Positions 1-9,280 are shown, counted from the stretch's first letter. The stretch is 64,000 bases of DNA from Williamsia muralis (GCF_002735905.1 NZ_PEBD01000010.1:248001-312000), one strand, 5' to 3'. The notes: generated from the sequence alone by a model not told the origin. Translations and numbers: made by a program.

Positions 1-1184
1 TGGCTCCTCAACGTGAGTGGCTCGAACAGGACTTCTACAAAGCGCTGGGCGTTGCATCCGATGCGTCCGCCGACGACATCAAGCGGGCCTACCGCAAGCT
101 GGCGCGCGAACTGCATCCCGATGCGAACCCGAACGACCCGGTTGCCGAAGAACGCTTCAAGCTGGTTTCCGAGGCGCACAGCGTGCTGTCCGACCCTGCC
201 AAGCGCAAGGAGTACGACGACACCCGGCGGATGTTCGCCGGCGCGCGCGGTCGCGGTGGTGCTGCCGGATTCCCCGGCGGCTATGGCACCACGGCCGGAG
301 GTCAGGAGTTCAACCTCAACGATCTGTTCGGTGACGCGGCGGGCGGACAGCCCGGCGGCGCAGGTGGATTCAGCGACCTGTTCGGCGGCCTGTTCAACCG
401 CACCGCCACCCCCCGTGGCACCCAGACCCGCAGTCGTCGCGGCAACGATCTGGAAACCGAGACCACGCTGACCTTCAAAGAGGCGGCGCTGGGTACCTCG
501 AAGACCATCACCATCACCAGTTCGGCGCCGTGCACGAACTGTCATGGCAGTGGCGCAAAACCAGGCACCAGTCCGCGGGTGTGCCCCACCTGCAACGGTG
601 CCGGCGTGGTCAGCCGCAATCAGGGCGCATTTGGATTCAGCGAACCGTGTTCGGACTGCCGCGGCACCGGATCCAAGATCGACGATCCGTGCCCGGTGTG
701 TGAGGGCGACGGCGCCACGGTCCGTACCCGCCCGATCACCGTGCGCATCCCGCCCGGTGTGTCCGACGGCGGCAGGATCAGGCTGGCCGGGCAGGGCGAA
801 GCGGGCCTGCGCGGAGCACCGTCGGGCGACCTGTACGTCAGCGTCCACGTCTCACCCGACCGCACGTTCACCCGCAGCGGCGACGACGTGAAGGTGACCC
901 TCCCGGTGACCTTCGCCGAACTGGTCCTCGGCACCACGGTGTCGGTACCGACACTCGACGGCAGCGTCGGGTTGAAGATCCCGCCGAACACCGTCGACGG
1001 ACGCACCCTGCGGGTCCGCGGCCGTGGCGTCGCCAAACGCGCCGGCGGTGCCGGCGATCTGTTGGTGACCGTGAAGGTCGCAGTGCCGCCCAAGCTCGAC
1101 GACGCGGCCATCGAAGCTCTTGGCAAGTACGCCGCGGCAGAAAAGGCCAGCGGTTTCGACCCGCGTGCGAATTGGGGTAAGTGA
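1..1184 (+). CDS. dnaJ: Chaperone DnaJ (5' end cut by one base)
   Basis: Hsp40 co-chaperone that delivers unfolded clients to DnaK and stimulates its ATPase in the cytoplasm. The window starts at the second base of the start codon, so 394 residues are essentially complete. The J-domain (about residues 8-75) carries HPD at 39-41. A Gly-rich linker with GGFPGG and GGAGGF follows, then four CxxCxGxG zinc-finger repeats (about 178-238: [32 protein letters not shown]) and the C-terminal substrate-binding beta domains. The TGA stop shares one base with the hspR start, matching the actinobacterial dnaK-grpE-dnaJ-hspR order; dnaK and grpE should lie just upstream of the window. Confidence 0.97.
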   Translation, partial: APQREWLEQDFYKALGVASDASADDIKRAYRKLARELHPDANPNDPVAEERFKLVSEAHSVLSDPAKRKEYDDTRRMFAGARGRGGAAGFPGGYGTTAGGQEFNLNDLFGDAAGGQPGGAGGFSDLFGGLFNRTATPRGTQTRSRRGNDLETETTLTFKEAALGTSKTITITSSAPCTNCHGSGAKPGTSPRVCPTCNGAGVVSRNQGAFGFSEPCSDCRGTGSKIDDPCPVCEGDGATVRTRPITVRIPPGVSDGGRIRLAGQGEAGLRGAPSGDLYVSVHVSPDRTFTRSGDDVKVTLPVTFAELVLGTTVSVPTLDGSVGLKIPPNTVDGRTLRVRGRGVAKRAGGAGDLLVTVKVAVPPKLDDAAIEALGKYAAAEKASGFDPRANWGK

Positions 1185-1594
1185 TGAGCTCCCGCCGTGA
1201 AGAACGTGAATCCGCCGACCAATCGGCGCGGATGTTCGTGATCTCGGTGGCCGCCGAACTGGCCGGCATGCACGCGCAGACACTGCGCACCTATGACCGC
1301 CTCGGGCTCGTCACCCCCCAACGCGCGGCGGGTGGCGGGCGGCGGTACTCCAGCCGCGACGTCGAACTGCTCCGCGAGGTGCAGCGACTGTCGCAGGACG
1401 AGGGTGTGAACCTTGCCGGCATCAAGCGCGTGATCGAGTTGACCAACCAGGTCGACGCGCTGCAGAGCCGGATCCGTGAACTGGAGGCAGAGGTCGCCGC
1501 CCATCGCGCGAGCAGTCGCGGCGAGCTCGTCCCGATGCCGCGAACCAGCGCGTTGGTCGTGTGGAAGCCGCGCCGCGAGCGCGGCGACAGATGA
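1184..1594 (+). CDS. hspR: Heat-shock repressor HspR (MerR family)
   Basis: MerR-type repressor of the dnaK operon and clpB in actinobacteria, known to act with DnaK as co-repressor and to bind HAIR inverted repeats. The protein has 136 residues with an N-terminal winged HTH (ISVAAELAGMHAQTLRTYDR, then a GLVTP wing) followed by a coiled-coil segment (VDALQSRIRELEAEVAAH) and a short basic tail. I chose ATG 1184 because it overlaps the dnaJ stop (TGATG); GTG 1181 is also in frame. A HAIR-like site lies ahead of clpB in this window (39935-39955), so this protein very probably controls that gene too. Confidence 0.95.
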   Translation: MSSRREERESADQSARMFVISVAAELAGMHAQTLRTYDRLGLVTPQRAAGGGRRYSSRDVELLREVQRLSQDEGVNLAGIKRVIELTNQVDALQSRIRELEAEVAAHRASSRGELVPMPRTSALVVWKPRRERGDR

Positions 1595-1676
1595 GCACGG
1601 CGTCGGCAGGAGTCGACTCCGCCTCGCATTTCGTGAGTTTCGGTAACAGCGCCTTCGATGAGAGCGATACTCAGGT

Positions 1677-2864
1677 ATGAGCCAGGTACTCGGGATTTCG
1701 ATCACCGACCTGGAGATCGCCTCGGTGGTCGCCGATTCCGGCACCGGTGAGGTATTGGCCCGCAACTTCGTGGAGTTGACGGGCCCTTCTCCTGAGATCG
1801 CCTTCGACGCGATCTATCAGTTGGTCGAGTCAGCACCCATCACGCCGTCGGCGATCACCATCGCATGCTCCGACAGCGGAATGCAGTTGGCGATCGACGA
1901 CATCCTCGCCGCGAAAGTCGTGCCCGACTTCATTCTGCCGCCGAACCCAGCAAATTCCTCGGCCGGGCCGATAAAACCTGCGTGGTTCGCGCGCACGACC
2001 GTCGTCGGGACCCCACTCGCGTTCGCCGAGCTCGCGACCACTCAGTTCGGTTCACGCGGTGTTGTGGTGGTGGCCGACCTCGACACCACCGGGGCCCTGT
2101 TCACCGGCCAGTCCGTCGCACTCATCGACACCTCGGCCCGCACCGTCGTGGGGGCCAGTGCAGTGTCCGGATTCGGTGAACGGCTTCCGGTCACCGAGCC
2201 CGAGGGCGCGCAGACCCTCGCCGACGCGATCGCTGTCATCCCCAACCCCAGCAACGCCGTCCACGGAGTTGTGGTGGTGGGCCCGGGCGCTCAAGTTCCC
2301 GGCGTCGCGCCGTCGCTCGAATACGCCCTGCAACTACCCGTGCAGCTGGTGGACGATCCCCAATACGCCGCCGCGAGTGGCGCGGCCATGGTCGCCGCCG
2401 CCGCGGTGGGGCACAGTCGCGACAACAACCGATGGGTGCTGGTCTCGGCGAGCGCCGGTGCCGCGCTGCTGCTGGCCGTCGGGGTGATCATCGCGGTCGT
2501 GATGACCGGTGGCAGCAACAATCCCGAGACCGTGAGCGACGACAACTCCGTCACCGCCAAGTTCTCGAGCACCAGCACCACCACCCCTGTGACCACGTCG
2601 AAGGGGCTGTCGCGCATCTCGTCTCCGACCATCTCGGTGCCCGCAAGCAGCACTCGGACGATCCCGGCTCCGCCACCGGCTCCGCCGACCACCATCACTC
2701 AGGCGCCGCCGCCGATCACCGTCACCCAGCCACCACCGCCGGTGACAACAACTGATCCGCCGGAGACCACCGATCCGCCGGAGACCACCGACCCGCCGGA
2801 GACCACAACCTCCACGACAACCACTACGCCCGGCATCACCACAACCACGACCACGGTTCCGTAG
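1677..2864 (+). CDS. DUF7159-like protein with one TM segment and Pro/Thr-rich C-terminal tail
   Basis: Function unknown. The 395-residue protein begins MSQVLGISITDLEIASVVAD and has a globular N-terminal region of about 240 residues resembling the domain now called DUF7159 in mycobacterial hypothetical proteins (family recalled, not searched). A single hydrophobic segment (about 258-280, VLVSASAGAALLLAVGVIIA) is followed by a Ser/Thr/Pro-rich stalk and a low-complexity tail. Three perfect or near-perfect 18-bp units at 2754-2807 encode TDPPET, then Thr runs. The topology suggests a cytoplasmic domain anchored with its tail threaded toward the cell wall. It converges on the globin-reductase gene with only 5 bases between stops. 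Confidence 0.72.
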   Translation: MSQVLGISITDLEIASVVADSGTGEVLARNFVELTGPSPEIAFDAIYQLVESAPITPSAITIACSDSGMQLAIDDILAAKVVPDFILPPNPANSSAGPIKPAWFARTTVVGTPLAFAELATTQFGSRGVVVVADLDTTGALFTGQSVALIDTSARTVVGASAVSGFGERLPVTEPEGAQTLADAIAVIPNPSNAVHGVVVVGPGAQVPGVAPSLEYALQLPVQLVDDPQYAAASGAAMVAAAAVGHSRDNNRWVLVSASAGAALLLAVGVIIAVVMTGGSNNPETVSDDNSVTAKFSSTSTTTPVTTSKGLSRISSPTISVPASSTRTIPAPPPAPPTTITQAPPPITVTQPPPPVTTTDPPETTDPPETTDPPETTTSTTTTTPGITTTTTTVP

Positions 2865-2869
2865 GCCGG

Positions 2870-4069
2870 CTACACCGGGTCGTACTGCATCAAGCTCGCT
2901 CGGATACCCGCGATGAGCAGGCGTCTCCGGGTGGTGGCCAACATCTCGGGTGAACCCGCGAGCAGCACTTGATGATCGGTCCAGTCGCGGTCATAGCCGA
3001 GTACTGCGTCGGCGAGTTGGCCCTGCATCCGTTCCAGTTCGATGGTCTGATCGTGCTCGCTCGGGGTGCTCCACCAGGGATCGGTCTCGTCCTCCACCAC
3101 GGTGGTGATGGTGAGCCACGGGTTGGTCGCCGCGATCTGCCATAAGAACGACAGATCGTAGAGATCCGCCGGGTACCGCGCACCGTAGAACAGGTGCACC
3201 TGAGGCGCGTCGACCCGGCGCGCGAGTTCGATGATCATCGCCCGCAGGGGTGCGAGCCCGGTTCCGCCCGCGATCATCAACACGTCGCGGTCGGGCATCA
3301 GGTGCAGGGTCCCGTGGTTCTGTGCGAACGTCCACACGTCGCCGACCTGGGTTTCGGTGACTATCGAGTTGCTCACCGAGCCGCCGGGAACCGCTCGGAC
3401 GTGGAACTCCAGCTCACCGGCGGGGTTGGCGGGGATGGACGGCGAGAGATGGCGCCATATCCGCGGCCATTGGGGTATCTGCACTTCGAGGTACTGGCCG
3501 GCCGAGTAGGTCAGTGGTGTGCGGCTGAGCAGCCGCACGATCGCCAGGTCGCGGGACAACCGGTACTTCTCGGCGACCGTCGCCTGCCACGTGGCCGGAC
3601 CCTTCGCCGAATGTGCGGCGCCCCGCATCACGCCCGTGGTGAGCATCAGCGCCTGTGACACCACATTTGCGGACTCCTCGTCCCATTGGGGGCCCATCGT
3701 CGCAGCGATCTCACGGGTCAGCGCCACGAGGAATTGCTGGTAATGCTCCTCGGTGACCCCGAACTTGCGGTGGTCGCGGCCGAGCTGGCCGAGGAAGTCC
3801 AGCAGATGGGGATGGCTGCTGCTGTCGGGGACCGTTTCGAGCACGTAGTCGATGACGCGGAACAGGGTTGCCCGCTGATGGGCCATGTTCGCCGGGAAGA
3901 GGTCGCGCAGCTCGGGGTTCATCGCGAACAGGCGCAGATAGAAGTTCGCGGTGAACCGGTCGGCATCTCGTCCCAGCACATCGCGCACCTGCAAGAGCAC
4001 ATGCCGTGTATGGGTACCCACGCCGCGTCGGCCTTCCCTCATCGCGCTGCGAACAACGCCTGTCAGCAT
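2870..4069 (-). CDS. Globin fused to FAD/NAD(P)H reductase (flavohemoprotein-like)
   Basis: A two-module protein of 399 residues. The N-terminal globin domain (about 15-150) has a haem-ligand region around GRDHRKFG, with H as probable proximal ligand. A ferredoxin-reductase-type FAD domain (YSAGQYLEVQIP, then a degenerate R-x-L-S-P-S segment) and an NAD(P) domain with MIAGGTGLAPLRAM follow. Family members act as nitric-oxide dioxygenases or haem-linked reductases; this looks like the short mycobacterial type rather than classical Hmp. I chose ATG 4069 because GGAAG lies 6-7 bases upstream on the coding strand; a longer reading to 4252 would run into the divergent gene's promoter. Confidence 0.85.
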   Translation of the reverse strand: MLTGVVRSAMREGRRGVGTHTRHVLLQVRDVLGRDADRFTANFYLRLFAMNPELRDLFPANMAHQRATLFRVIDYVLETVPDSSSHPHLLDFLGQLGRDHRKFGVTEEHYQQFLVALTREIAATMGPQWDEESANVVSQALMLTTGVMRGAAHSAKGPATWQATVAEKYRLSRDLAIVRLLSRTPLTYSAGQYLEVQIPQWPRIWRHLSPSIPANPAGELEFHVRAVPGGSVSNSIVTETQVGDVWTFAQNHGTLHLMPDRDVLMIAGGTGLAPLRAMIIELARRVDAPQVHLFYGARYPADLYDLSFLWQIAATNPWLTITTVVEDETDPWWSTPSEHDQTIELERMQGQLADAVLGYDRDWTDHQVLLAGSPEMLATTRRRLLIAGIRASLMQYDPV

Positions 4070-4185
4070 AGATACTTCCGCGACAGACCGTATTTTATTG
4101 TCCCGCGTTCCGCGCAGGAATGGACTGTCGCATTCGGTCGCGAACTTGCGATCAGTGTGCGTACAACGCTGGGTACAGTCATTCC

Positions 4186-5340
4186 ATGGCAAAAGGACGG
4201 GCAGAGGACTCTGCGCGATCCGAAGGGGATACGCGTTTGTCCGGTGGGGCACTCCTGGGGATCGTCCCCGGCGTCATCGACACGCACATTCACCAGTGGG
4301 ACCCGCTCCGGACCCCGCGTGAGGCGGCAAAGCGCACCCGCATCTACCGGGCGGCGCCGGTACTGGGCAAGGCCATCTTCCGGTATGCCGTTGCCCAGCG
4401 CGACCGCGAACTCGTGCTCGACCCCAAGTTCGTCACCCGGCCGTATCTGCCGAAGCACTACTACGCCGACGCTGCCAAGGTGGTGCCGCTGACCGGTGTT
4501 CCGGTGGAGTCCGTGGTGCACATGCAAGCCGACTGGCGCACGGACGATCCGATGGCTGCCGCCGCCGAGACCCGCTGGGTCACCAGCCTGCCGTTCGGTC
4601 AGGAAGGTGCGCCAGAACTCGGTGCCGTGATCGCCAGAGGTGATCCTCGTGGCCCCGAATTCTCCCAGCAGCTGGACATGCATCTGGAGATCAGTGAGTT
4701 GGTCCGCGGCATTCGGTGCATGGCAGCGTGGCACCCCGACCCCAAGGTGCGCAGCTGGGCCGACACCGGCGGGCTGTTCGCCTCGGCCGACTTTCTCGAA
4801 GGGTTCGGCGCCCTCGCCGAGCGCAACCTGGTCTTCGAGGCGTGGGTGTACTCCCACCAACTGCGCGACGTTCGCACGCTGGCACGCGAGTACCCGGACA
4901 CCACCATCGTGCTGAACCATCTGGGCACCCCGGTGGGTTTGTTCGGGCCGATGGGCCAGAGCACCGGTCACACGGCCGCCCAGCGTCACGAGCTGATGCG
5001 TGCATGGCGTGAGGACATCAGCGCGGTTGCCCAGTGCCGCAACGTGATCGCCAAGCTGTCGGGCATCGCTTTCCCGTTGCTCGGTTATGGACACCAGCGG
5101 TCGGGCAACATCGGCACCCAGCAGACACTGACGAACATGACCGGACCGCTCCTCGAACATGCGGTGTCGGTGTTCGGCCCGGATCGCCTTATGTTCGGTT
5201 CCAACTTCCCGGCCGACAAACCCAACGCGTCGATGGCAACCATTGTGGGCACCCAACTCGACGTGCTCGCCCCCTACGGGGAAGACCTGCTACGCAAGGT
5301 GTTTCGCGACAATGCCCGCCGGGTGTACTCGATCGACTGA
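4186..5340 (+). CDS. Amidohydrolase family protein (Amidohydro_2 TIM barrel)
   Basis: A metal-dependent hydrolase or decarboxylase of the amidohydrolase superfamily, 384 residues. It has the strand-1 metal motif DTHIHQWDP near the N-terminus, a barrel core with NHLGTP, and the terminal motif MFGSNFPADKPN that supplies the conserved Asp. Relatives act on lactones, aromatic acids or uronates; the substrate cannot be read here. I chose ATG 4186 (MAKGRAEDS) because the 22 extra residues of the longer reading are Cys/Arg-rich and unlike the family. It is divergent from the globin-reductase; the 116-base gap holds both promoters. Its stop lies in an 11-bp tandem repeat. Confidence 0.85.
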   Translation: MAKGRAEDSARSEGDTRLSGGALLGIVPGVIDTHIHQWDPLRTPREAAKRTRIYRAAPVLGKAIFRYAVAQRDRELVLDPKFVTRPYLPKHYYADAAKVVPLTGVPVESVVHMQADWRTDDPMAAAAETRWVTSLPFGQEGAPELGAVIARGDPRGPEFSQQLDMHLEISELVRGIRCMAAWHPDPKVRSWADTGGLFASADFLEGFGALAERNLVFEAWVYSHQLRDVRTLAREYPDTTIVLNHLGTPVGLFGPMGQSTGHTAAQRHELMRAWREDISAVAQCRNVIAKLSGIAFPLLGYGHQRSGNIGTQQTLTNMTGPLLEHAVSVFGPDRLMFGSNFPADKPNASMATIVGTQLDVLAPYGEDLLRKVFRDNARRVYSID

Positions 5341-5381
5341 TCAATGACTGATCAATGACTGATCAATGACGGATCAATGAC
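5338..5381. repeat. Four tandem 11-bp repeats spanning two convergent stop codons
   Basis: The unit TGATCAATGAC occurs at 5338, 5349 and 5360, and once with a T-to-G change at 5371. The forward amidohydrolase ends with the TGA of the first unit and the reverse reductase ends with a TGA provided by the last unit. The repeat therefore supplies stop codons to both genes, plus extra stops on either strand. Confidence 0.95.
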
Positions 5382-7179
5382 TGGGCGGCAGGTTCGCCAG
5401 CCGTAGTTGCGACAACCTGTCGTGCACCAGCGGCACCGACGACGCCCCTTCACCGCTGGCGGAGGCCACGCGTTTCATGGATCCGCTGCGAACGTCGCCG
5501 ACCGCGAAGATGCCGGGGACGCTGGTCTCGAGGAATGCCGGGGGCACGCCGTCCACCCAGAGCTCTTTCGGCACGGACCGTCCGGTCAGCAGGAAGCCGT
5601 GGTCGTCGCGGGCGACCTGCGCGGGGATCCAGTCGCAGGTGGGGGCGGCGCCGAGCAGCAGGAACAGGCCGGCCGCCTCGACCCGTTCAGGCGTCCGGCT
5701 TCTGTTGTCGCACAGAGTGAGCCATTCCAGATGACCGTCGCCACCGCCATCGATCACCTCGGTGTACCCGCGGACGGTGATGCGCGGGTTGGCCTGGATC
5801 TCACGGATCAGGTAGTCCGACATGGTTTCTGCGAGACCGTCGCGCCGCACCGCGATGGTGACCGCATCGGCGAAACGTGACAGGTGCATGGCCGCCTGCC
5901 CCGCCGAATTGCCGCCACCGACCACCACGACGTGCTTGCCGGTCATCTCGCGGGCCGCGCTGGTGGCTGCGCCGTAGTAGACCCCGGCGCCGACAAGATC
6001 TTCGATGCCACGCACGCCGAATCGGCGGTAGGCCACACCTGTTGCGATCACGATGGTGCGGGCGCACATCTTGGCGTCGTCCACCCGGACGTGGTGGTGG
6101 TCGGTACCCACCTCGATGCTGGTGGCGCCGCGACCGCTGAAGAACTGGGCCCCGAACCGGCTCGCCTGGATGCGGGCACGCTGGGCCAGTCGCATGCCGG
6201 AGATACCCCGGGGGAAGCCGAGATAGTTCTTGATCATCGAGCTGGTTCCGGCTTGACCACCGATCGCGCCGGATTCGAGCACTGTGGTGGACAGACCTTC
6301 GGATGCGCCGTACACGGCAGCGGCGAGCCCGGCCGGCCCCGCGCCCAGCACCACGACGTCGGAGACGGTTCCCTCGGGGATGCTGTCCGCCGAACCGTAG
6401 ACCGATTCGGCCACCTGCGTGAGAGTCGGCCGCGACAGTGGGGGGCGCCCGGCGCGGGAGAGGATGGGAAACTCCGCCTTGCCTTCGACCGAAGCGAGCA
6501 GGGCCCGTCCCGCAAGCGATTCGGGACTGTGGATCTGCACGGGCATGCCCATCCGGTCCAGGAAGTCGCGGATCGCGGAGAGCTCGGATGATGGCCCGTC
6601 GGTGACGATCTGGATGAAGGCGACCTCGGGTGCGGCCACCGACCAGCCCCAGTCGGACAGGTACTCGACGATCGCGGTGTGAAACTCCTCGTCGCGCTGC
6701 CCCTGCGGGATCGCGAGATAAGTGTCGTACTTGCCGGCGGAGATCTCGCCGCGCAGGTCGTCGAACGAGGTGCCGAACTTGCTGGCCGGGATCAAAGCGA
6801 TCCGCCGCGCGGTGGGCACCAGATAGCGCATCTTGTGCAGCAGTCGGGACCCGTTCCAGCCCTCTTCGAAGGCGGACAGTTCGGAGACGATGAGCGCCAC
6901 CGGAACGTCGTGCGCGAGCAGCGTCTTGACGGTCTCGATGGCAGCGGCTGCCGTTTCGGTGAAGACGACGGAGTAGTCGCGGCCGTAGCGGCTGCGGATC
7001 TCGTCGACGATGGTGTTGCGGTTGTCTTCGGTGACCACCAGCACGATGGCGGGGGTCAGTCGTTCGCCGGGTCCCAACTCATCTGTGCCCAACTCTTCTG
7101 TGCCCAACTCTTCTGGGCTCAACTCTTCTGGGCCGACATCTTTTGGACCCAGTCCTTCTTCGGATGCAAATACGCTCAC
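5374..7179 (-). CDS. Receiver-like domain fused to thioredoxin-reductase-like FAD oxidoreductase
   Basis: A 601-residue fusion. Residues about 1-40 are a low-complexity acidic leader made of EELG-type repeats. Residues about 42-170 resemble a response-regulator receiver (IVLVVTEDNRNTI, VALIVSELSAFEEGW), with no clear phospho-Asp at the usual place. The rest is a TrxR-like FAD/NADPH protein with VVLGAGPAGLAAAVYG, GGQAGTS, VVVVGGGNSAGQAAM and a closing GIFAVGDV motif. The redox pair expected before the NADPH loop is absent: the site reads YYGAATSAA instead of a CxxC. It may therefore pass electrons to another partner rather than thioredoxin. Such fusions are known in actinobacteria without a firm role. 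Confidence 0.85.
   Translation of the reverse strand: MSVFASEEGLGPKDVGPEELSPEELGTEELGTDELGPGERLTPAIVLVVTEDNRNTIVDEIRSRYGRDYSVVFTETAAAAIETVKTLLAHDVPVALIVSELSAFEEGWNGSRLLHKMRYLVPTARRIALIPASKFGTSFDDLRGEISAGKYDTYLAIPQGQRDEEFHTAIVEYLSDWGWSVAAPEVAFIQIVTDGPSSELSAIRDFLDRMGMPVQIHSPESLAGRALLASVEGKAEFPILSRAGRPPLSRPTLTQVAESVYGSADSIPEGTVSDVVVLGAGPAGLAAAVYGASEGLSTTVLESGAIGGQAGTSSMIKNYLGFPRGISGMRLAQRARIQASRFGAQFFSGRGATSIEVGTDHHHVRVDDAKMCARTIVIATGVAYRRFGVRGIEDLVGAGVYYGAATSAAREMTGKHVVVVGGGNSAGQAAMHLSRFADAVTIAVRRDGLAETMSDYLIREIQANPRITVRGYTEVIDGGGDGHLEWLTLCDNRSRTPERVEAAGLFLLLGAAPTCDWIPAQVARDDHGFLLTGRSVPKELWVDGVPPAFLETSVPGIFAVGDVRSGSMKRVASASGEGASSVPLVHDRLSQLRLANLPPSH
7073..7162 (-). repeat. In-frame 15-bp repeats encoding the acidic leader
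   Basis: Six tandem 15-bp units, the first four nearly identical (CCCAACTCTTCTGTG on the + strand), encode EELGT/EELSP-type pentapeptides at the N-terminus of the reductase fusion. Whole-codon units mean that copy-number change would keep the frame. Confidence 0.9.
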
Positions 7180-7284
7180 CGGTCAAATTTAGTAGGTCAT
7201 TCGGTCCAGCGTGATTCCAAGTGTTTCCCGTGGGCCGTGTGCTGCCAAGAATTGGCCTGCAACTGCCCGTGGAAGGTGTACCGA

Positions 7285-8706
7285 ATGACCCGCAAGATCC
7301 GGTTCAACGCGTTCGACATGAACTGCGTAGCCCATCAATCGCCAGGTATGTGGCGTCATCCCGACGACCGGTCGTGGGACTACAACACCCTCGACTACTG
7401 GGTTGATCTGGCGAAGGCGCTCGAAGGTGGCGGTTTCGACGGGCTGTTCATCGCCGACGTGTTGGGCACCTACGACGTGTACGCCGGCACCGACGAAGCG
7501 GCGATCCGGCAGGGCGCCCAGATCCCGGTGGCCGATCCGCTGTTGCTCGTCTCGGCGATGGCCCACGCCACCGAACACCTCGGGTTCGGTATCACCGCGG
7601 GCACCGGATTCGAGCATCCGTATCCGTTCGCCCGGCGGTTGTCGACGCTCGACCACCTGACGCGTGGCCGGATCGGATGGAATGTCGTCACCGGCTATCT
7701 GCCCGCTGCAGCCCGCAACATGGGTGAGGTCGATCAACTCGAACACGATGCCCGCTACGACCACGCCGACGAATACCTCACCGTGCTCTACAAGTTGTGG
7801 GAAGGCTCGTGGGAACGGGATGCGGTGCGCCGCGACAAGGAGCACGGTGTGTTCGCCGATCCGGCGAAGGTCCACCACATCGGCCACCGTGGAACGCATT
7901 TCAACGTTCCTGGTATCCACCTGCACGAGCCATCGCCGCAGGGCTCACCGGTCATCTATCAGGCCGGGGCATCTCCCCGCGGGGTCAAGTTCGCAGCAGA
8001 GAATGCCGAGGCCATCTTCGTCGGGGCGCCCACCAAGGACATCTTGCGGACCCTCGTGGAGAACATCCGCGGACAGCTGGTGGCGGCAGGCCGCGACGCC
8101 TACGACGCCCGGATCTACACGCTGCTGACGATCATCACCGACGAGACCGAGGAAGCTGCCCAGGCGAAGGTCGCCGAGTACCGGCGCTACGCCAGCGACG
8201 AAGGGGCACTGGTGTTCATGTCGGGCTGGATGGGCATCGACCTGTCGCAATACGACCTCGACGAGCCGATCGGCAACGTGCACAGCAACGCGATCCAGTC
8301 CGCGGTGGCCGCGTTCAGCCAGGCTTCGGATACCGGCAAGGAGTGGACCATCCGCGACATCGCGGCGTGGGGCGGGATCGGAGGGATGGGCCCGCTGTTG
8401 GTCGGGTCGGGAGAGAGCATCGCCGACCAGTTGCTCGAGTGGGCAAACGACACCGATGTCGACGGATTCAATCTCGCCTACGCGGTAACCCCCGGAACGT
8501 TCACCGACGTCATCGAGCACGTGGTCCCCGCGCTGGAGGCACGGGGAGCGTACGACCACGCGTACGTGCCGGGAACTCTGCGGCACAAGCTGTTCGGCAA
8601 GGGTGATCTGCTTCCCGACCATCACCGAGGTGCGAGCTTCCGGGTGGGCGGCGTCAACTCCACGGTGGACGACTCTCTGCGTTTCGGAGCGGTCGCGCCC
8701 GCCTGA
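7285..8706 (+). CDS. LLM-class flavin monooxygenase (NtaA/SnaA/DszA type)
   Basis: FMNH2- or F420-linked monooxygenase of the bacterial luciferase superfamily, 473 residues. Family features include RKIRFNAFDMNC, GMWRHP, the DYWVDLAKALEGGGFDGLFIAD segment, the Arg-rich ARRLSTLDHLTRGRIGWNVVTGY signature and GTPEEVADQ-like GSGESIADQLLEW near the end. This subfamily cleaves nitrilotriacetate, long-chain alkanes or sulfones such as dibenzothiophene sulfone; the substrate here is unknown. I chose ATG 7285 because GGAAGG lies 9 bases before it, and a much longer in-frame reading upstream is antisense to the reductase. No flavin reductase partner is adjacent. Confidence 0.9.
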   Translation: MTRKIRFNAFDMNCVAHQSPGMWRHPDDRSWDYNTLDYWVDLAKALEGGGFDGLFIADVLGTYDVYAGTDEAAIRQGAQIPVADPLLLVSAMAHATEHLGFGITAGTGFEHPYPFARRLSTLDHLTRGRIGWNVVTGYLPAAARNMGEVDQLEHDARYDHADEYLTVLYKLWEGSWERDAVRRDKEHGVFADPAKVHHIGHRGTHFNVPGIHLHEPSPQGSPVIYQAGASPRGVKFAAENAEAIFVGAPTKDILRTLVENIRGQLVAAGRDAYDARIYTLLTIITDETEEAAQAKVAEYRRYASDEGALVFMSGWMGIDLSQYDLDEPIGNVHSNAIQSAVAAFSQASDTGKEWTIRDIAAWGGIGGMGPLLVGSGESIADQLLEWANDTDVDGFNLAYAVTPGTFTDVIEHVVPALEARGAYDHAYVPGTLRHKLFGKGDLLPDHHRGASFRVGGVNSTVDDSLRFGAVAPA

Positions 8707-8839
8707 CAAACGCAGTCGCGACCAGCTCGAGTGGCCTCGAGGTGAACGTCAACCGCACCCGGAATGTGCTTTCACATGCCATGATTCCGAAGAGGTCGCC
8801 GATGTCGGCGAGACACCATCAAGCAAGGAGTGGTCGGTC

Positions 8840-9223
8840 ATGTGGGATTCATTCTGGGATTTCATCTGGTACACCGTGGTGATATTCGCGTTCATCGCGT
8901 ATCTGATGATTCTCTTCAACGTTCTCGCGGATTTGTTCCGCGATCACAAAACATCCGGATTGGTCAAAGCCATCTGGATCATCTTCTTGATCCTGCTGCC
9001 GTACATCACCGTGTTCGTCTACTTGATCGCTCGTGGCCGGGGAATGGCAGAACGTGCGGCCGCGTCGCATGAAGCTGCCAGGAAGCAAGCCGACGACTAC
9101 ATCAGGCAGGCGGCGGGTACGTCACCGGCAGATCAGATCGCCCAGGCCAAGGCGCTTTTGGCCGATGGCACCATCGACCAGAACGAGTTCGAGCAGCTGA
9201 AAACCAAAGCGCTCAGTTCCTAG
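8840..9223 (+). CDS. Small membrane protein with PLDc_N-like and SHOCT domains
   Basis: A 127-residue protein of unknown role. Two hydrophobic helices (about 10-30 and 42-62) contain the PLDc_N-type pattern WIIFLILLPYITVFVYLIARG. A charged linker follows, then a C-terminal SHOCT motif (DQIAQAKALLADGTIDQNEFEQLKTKAL), a short helical hairpin thought to mediate oligomerisation. ATG 8840 is preceded by AAGGAG at 8825-8830, an excellent ribosome site. It converges on lysE across a strong shared hairpin. Confidence 0.9.
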   Translation: MWDSFWDFIWYTVVIFAFIAYLMILFNVLADLFRDHKTSGLVKAIWIIFLILLPYITVFVYLIARGRGMAERAAASHEAARKQADDYIRQAAGTSPADQIAQAKALLADGTIDQNEFEQLKTKALSS

Positions 9224-9243
9224 TTGGGGCCGGGCCGGACGTA

Positions 9244-9280
9244 GGGCTCGGTGTCGTCAGGCGTTGGCGACACCGAGCCC
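9244..9280. terminator. Bidirectional 13-bp hairpin enclosing the lysE stop codon
   Basis: The arms GGGCTCGGTGTCG (9244-9256) and CGACACCGAGCCC (9268-9280) are perfect complements around an 11-base loop. The stop codon of the reverse lysE gene (9257-9259) lies in the loop, so one arm is its last coding sequence. There is no T-run, so this is a hairpin-only terminator candidate for two convergent genes. Confidence 0.75.

Noticed and set aside
6679-7284. A long + strand extension of the LLM monooxygenase with AQLFWAQLFW repeats resembling pentapeptide repeats
   Set aside because: It is antisense to the reductase gene and the repeat is the shadow of the 15-bp units encoding EELG; ATG 7285 has a good ribosome site.
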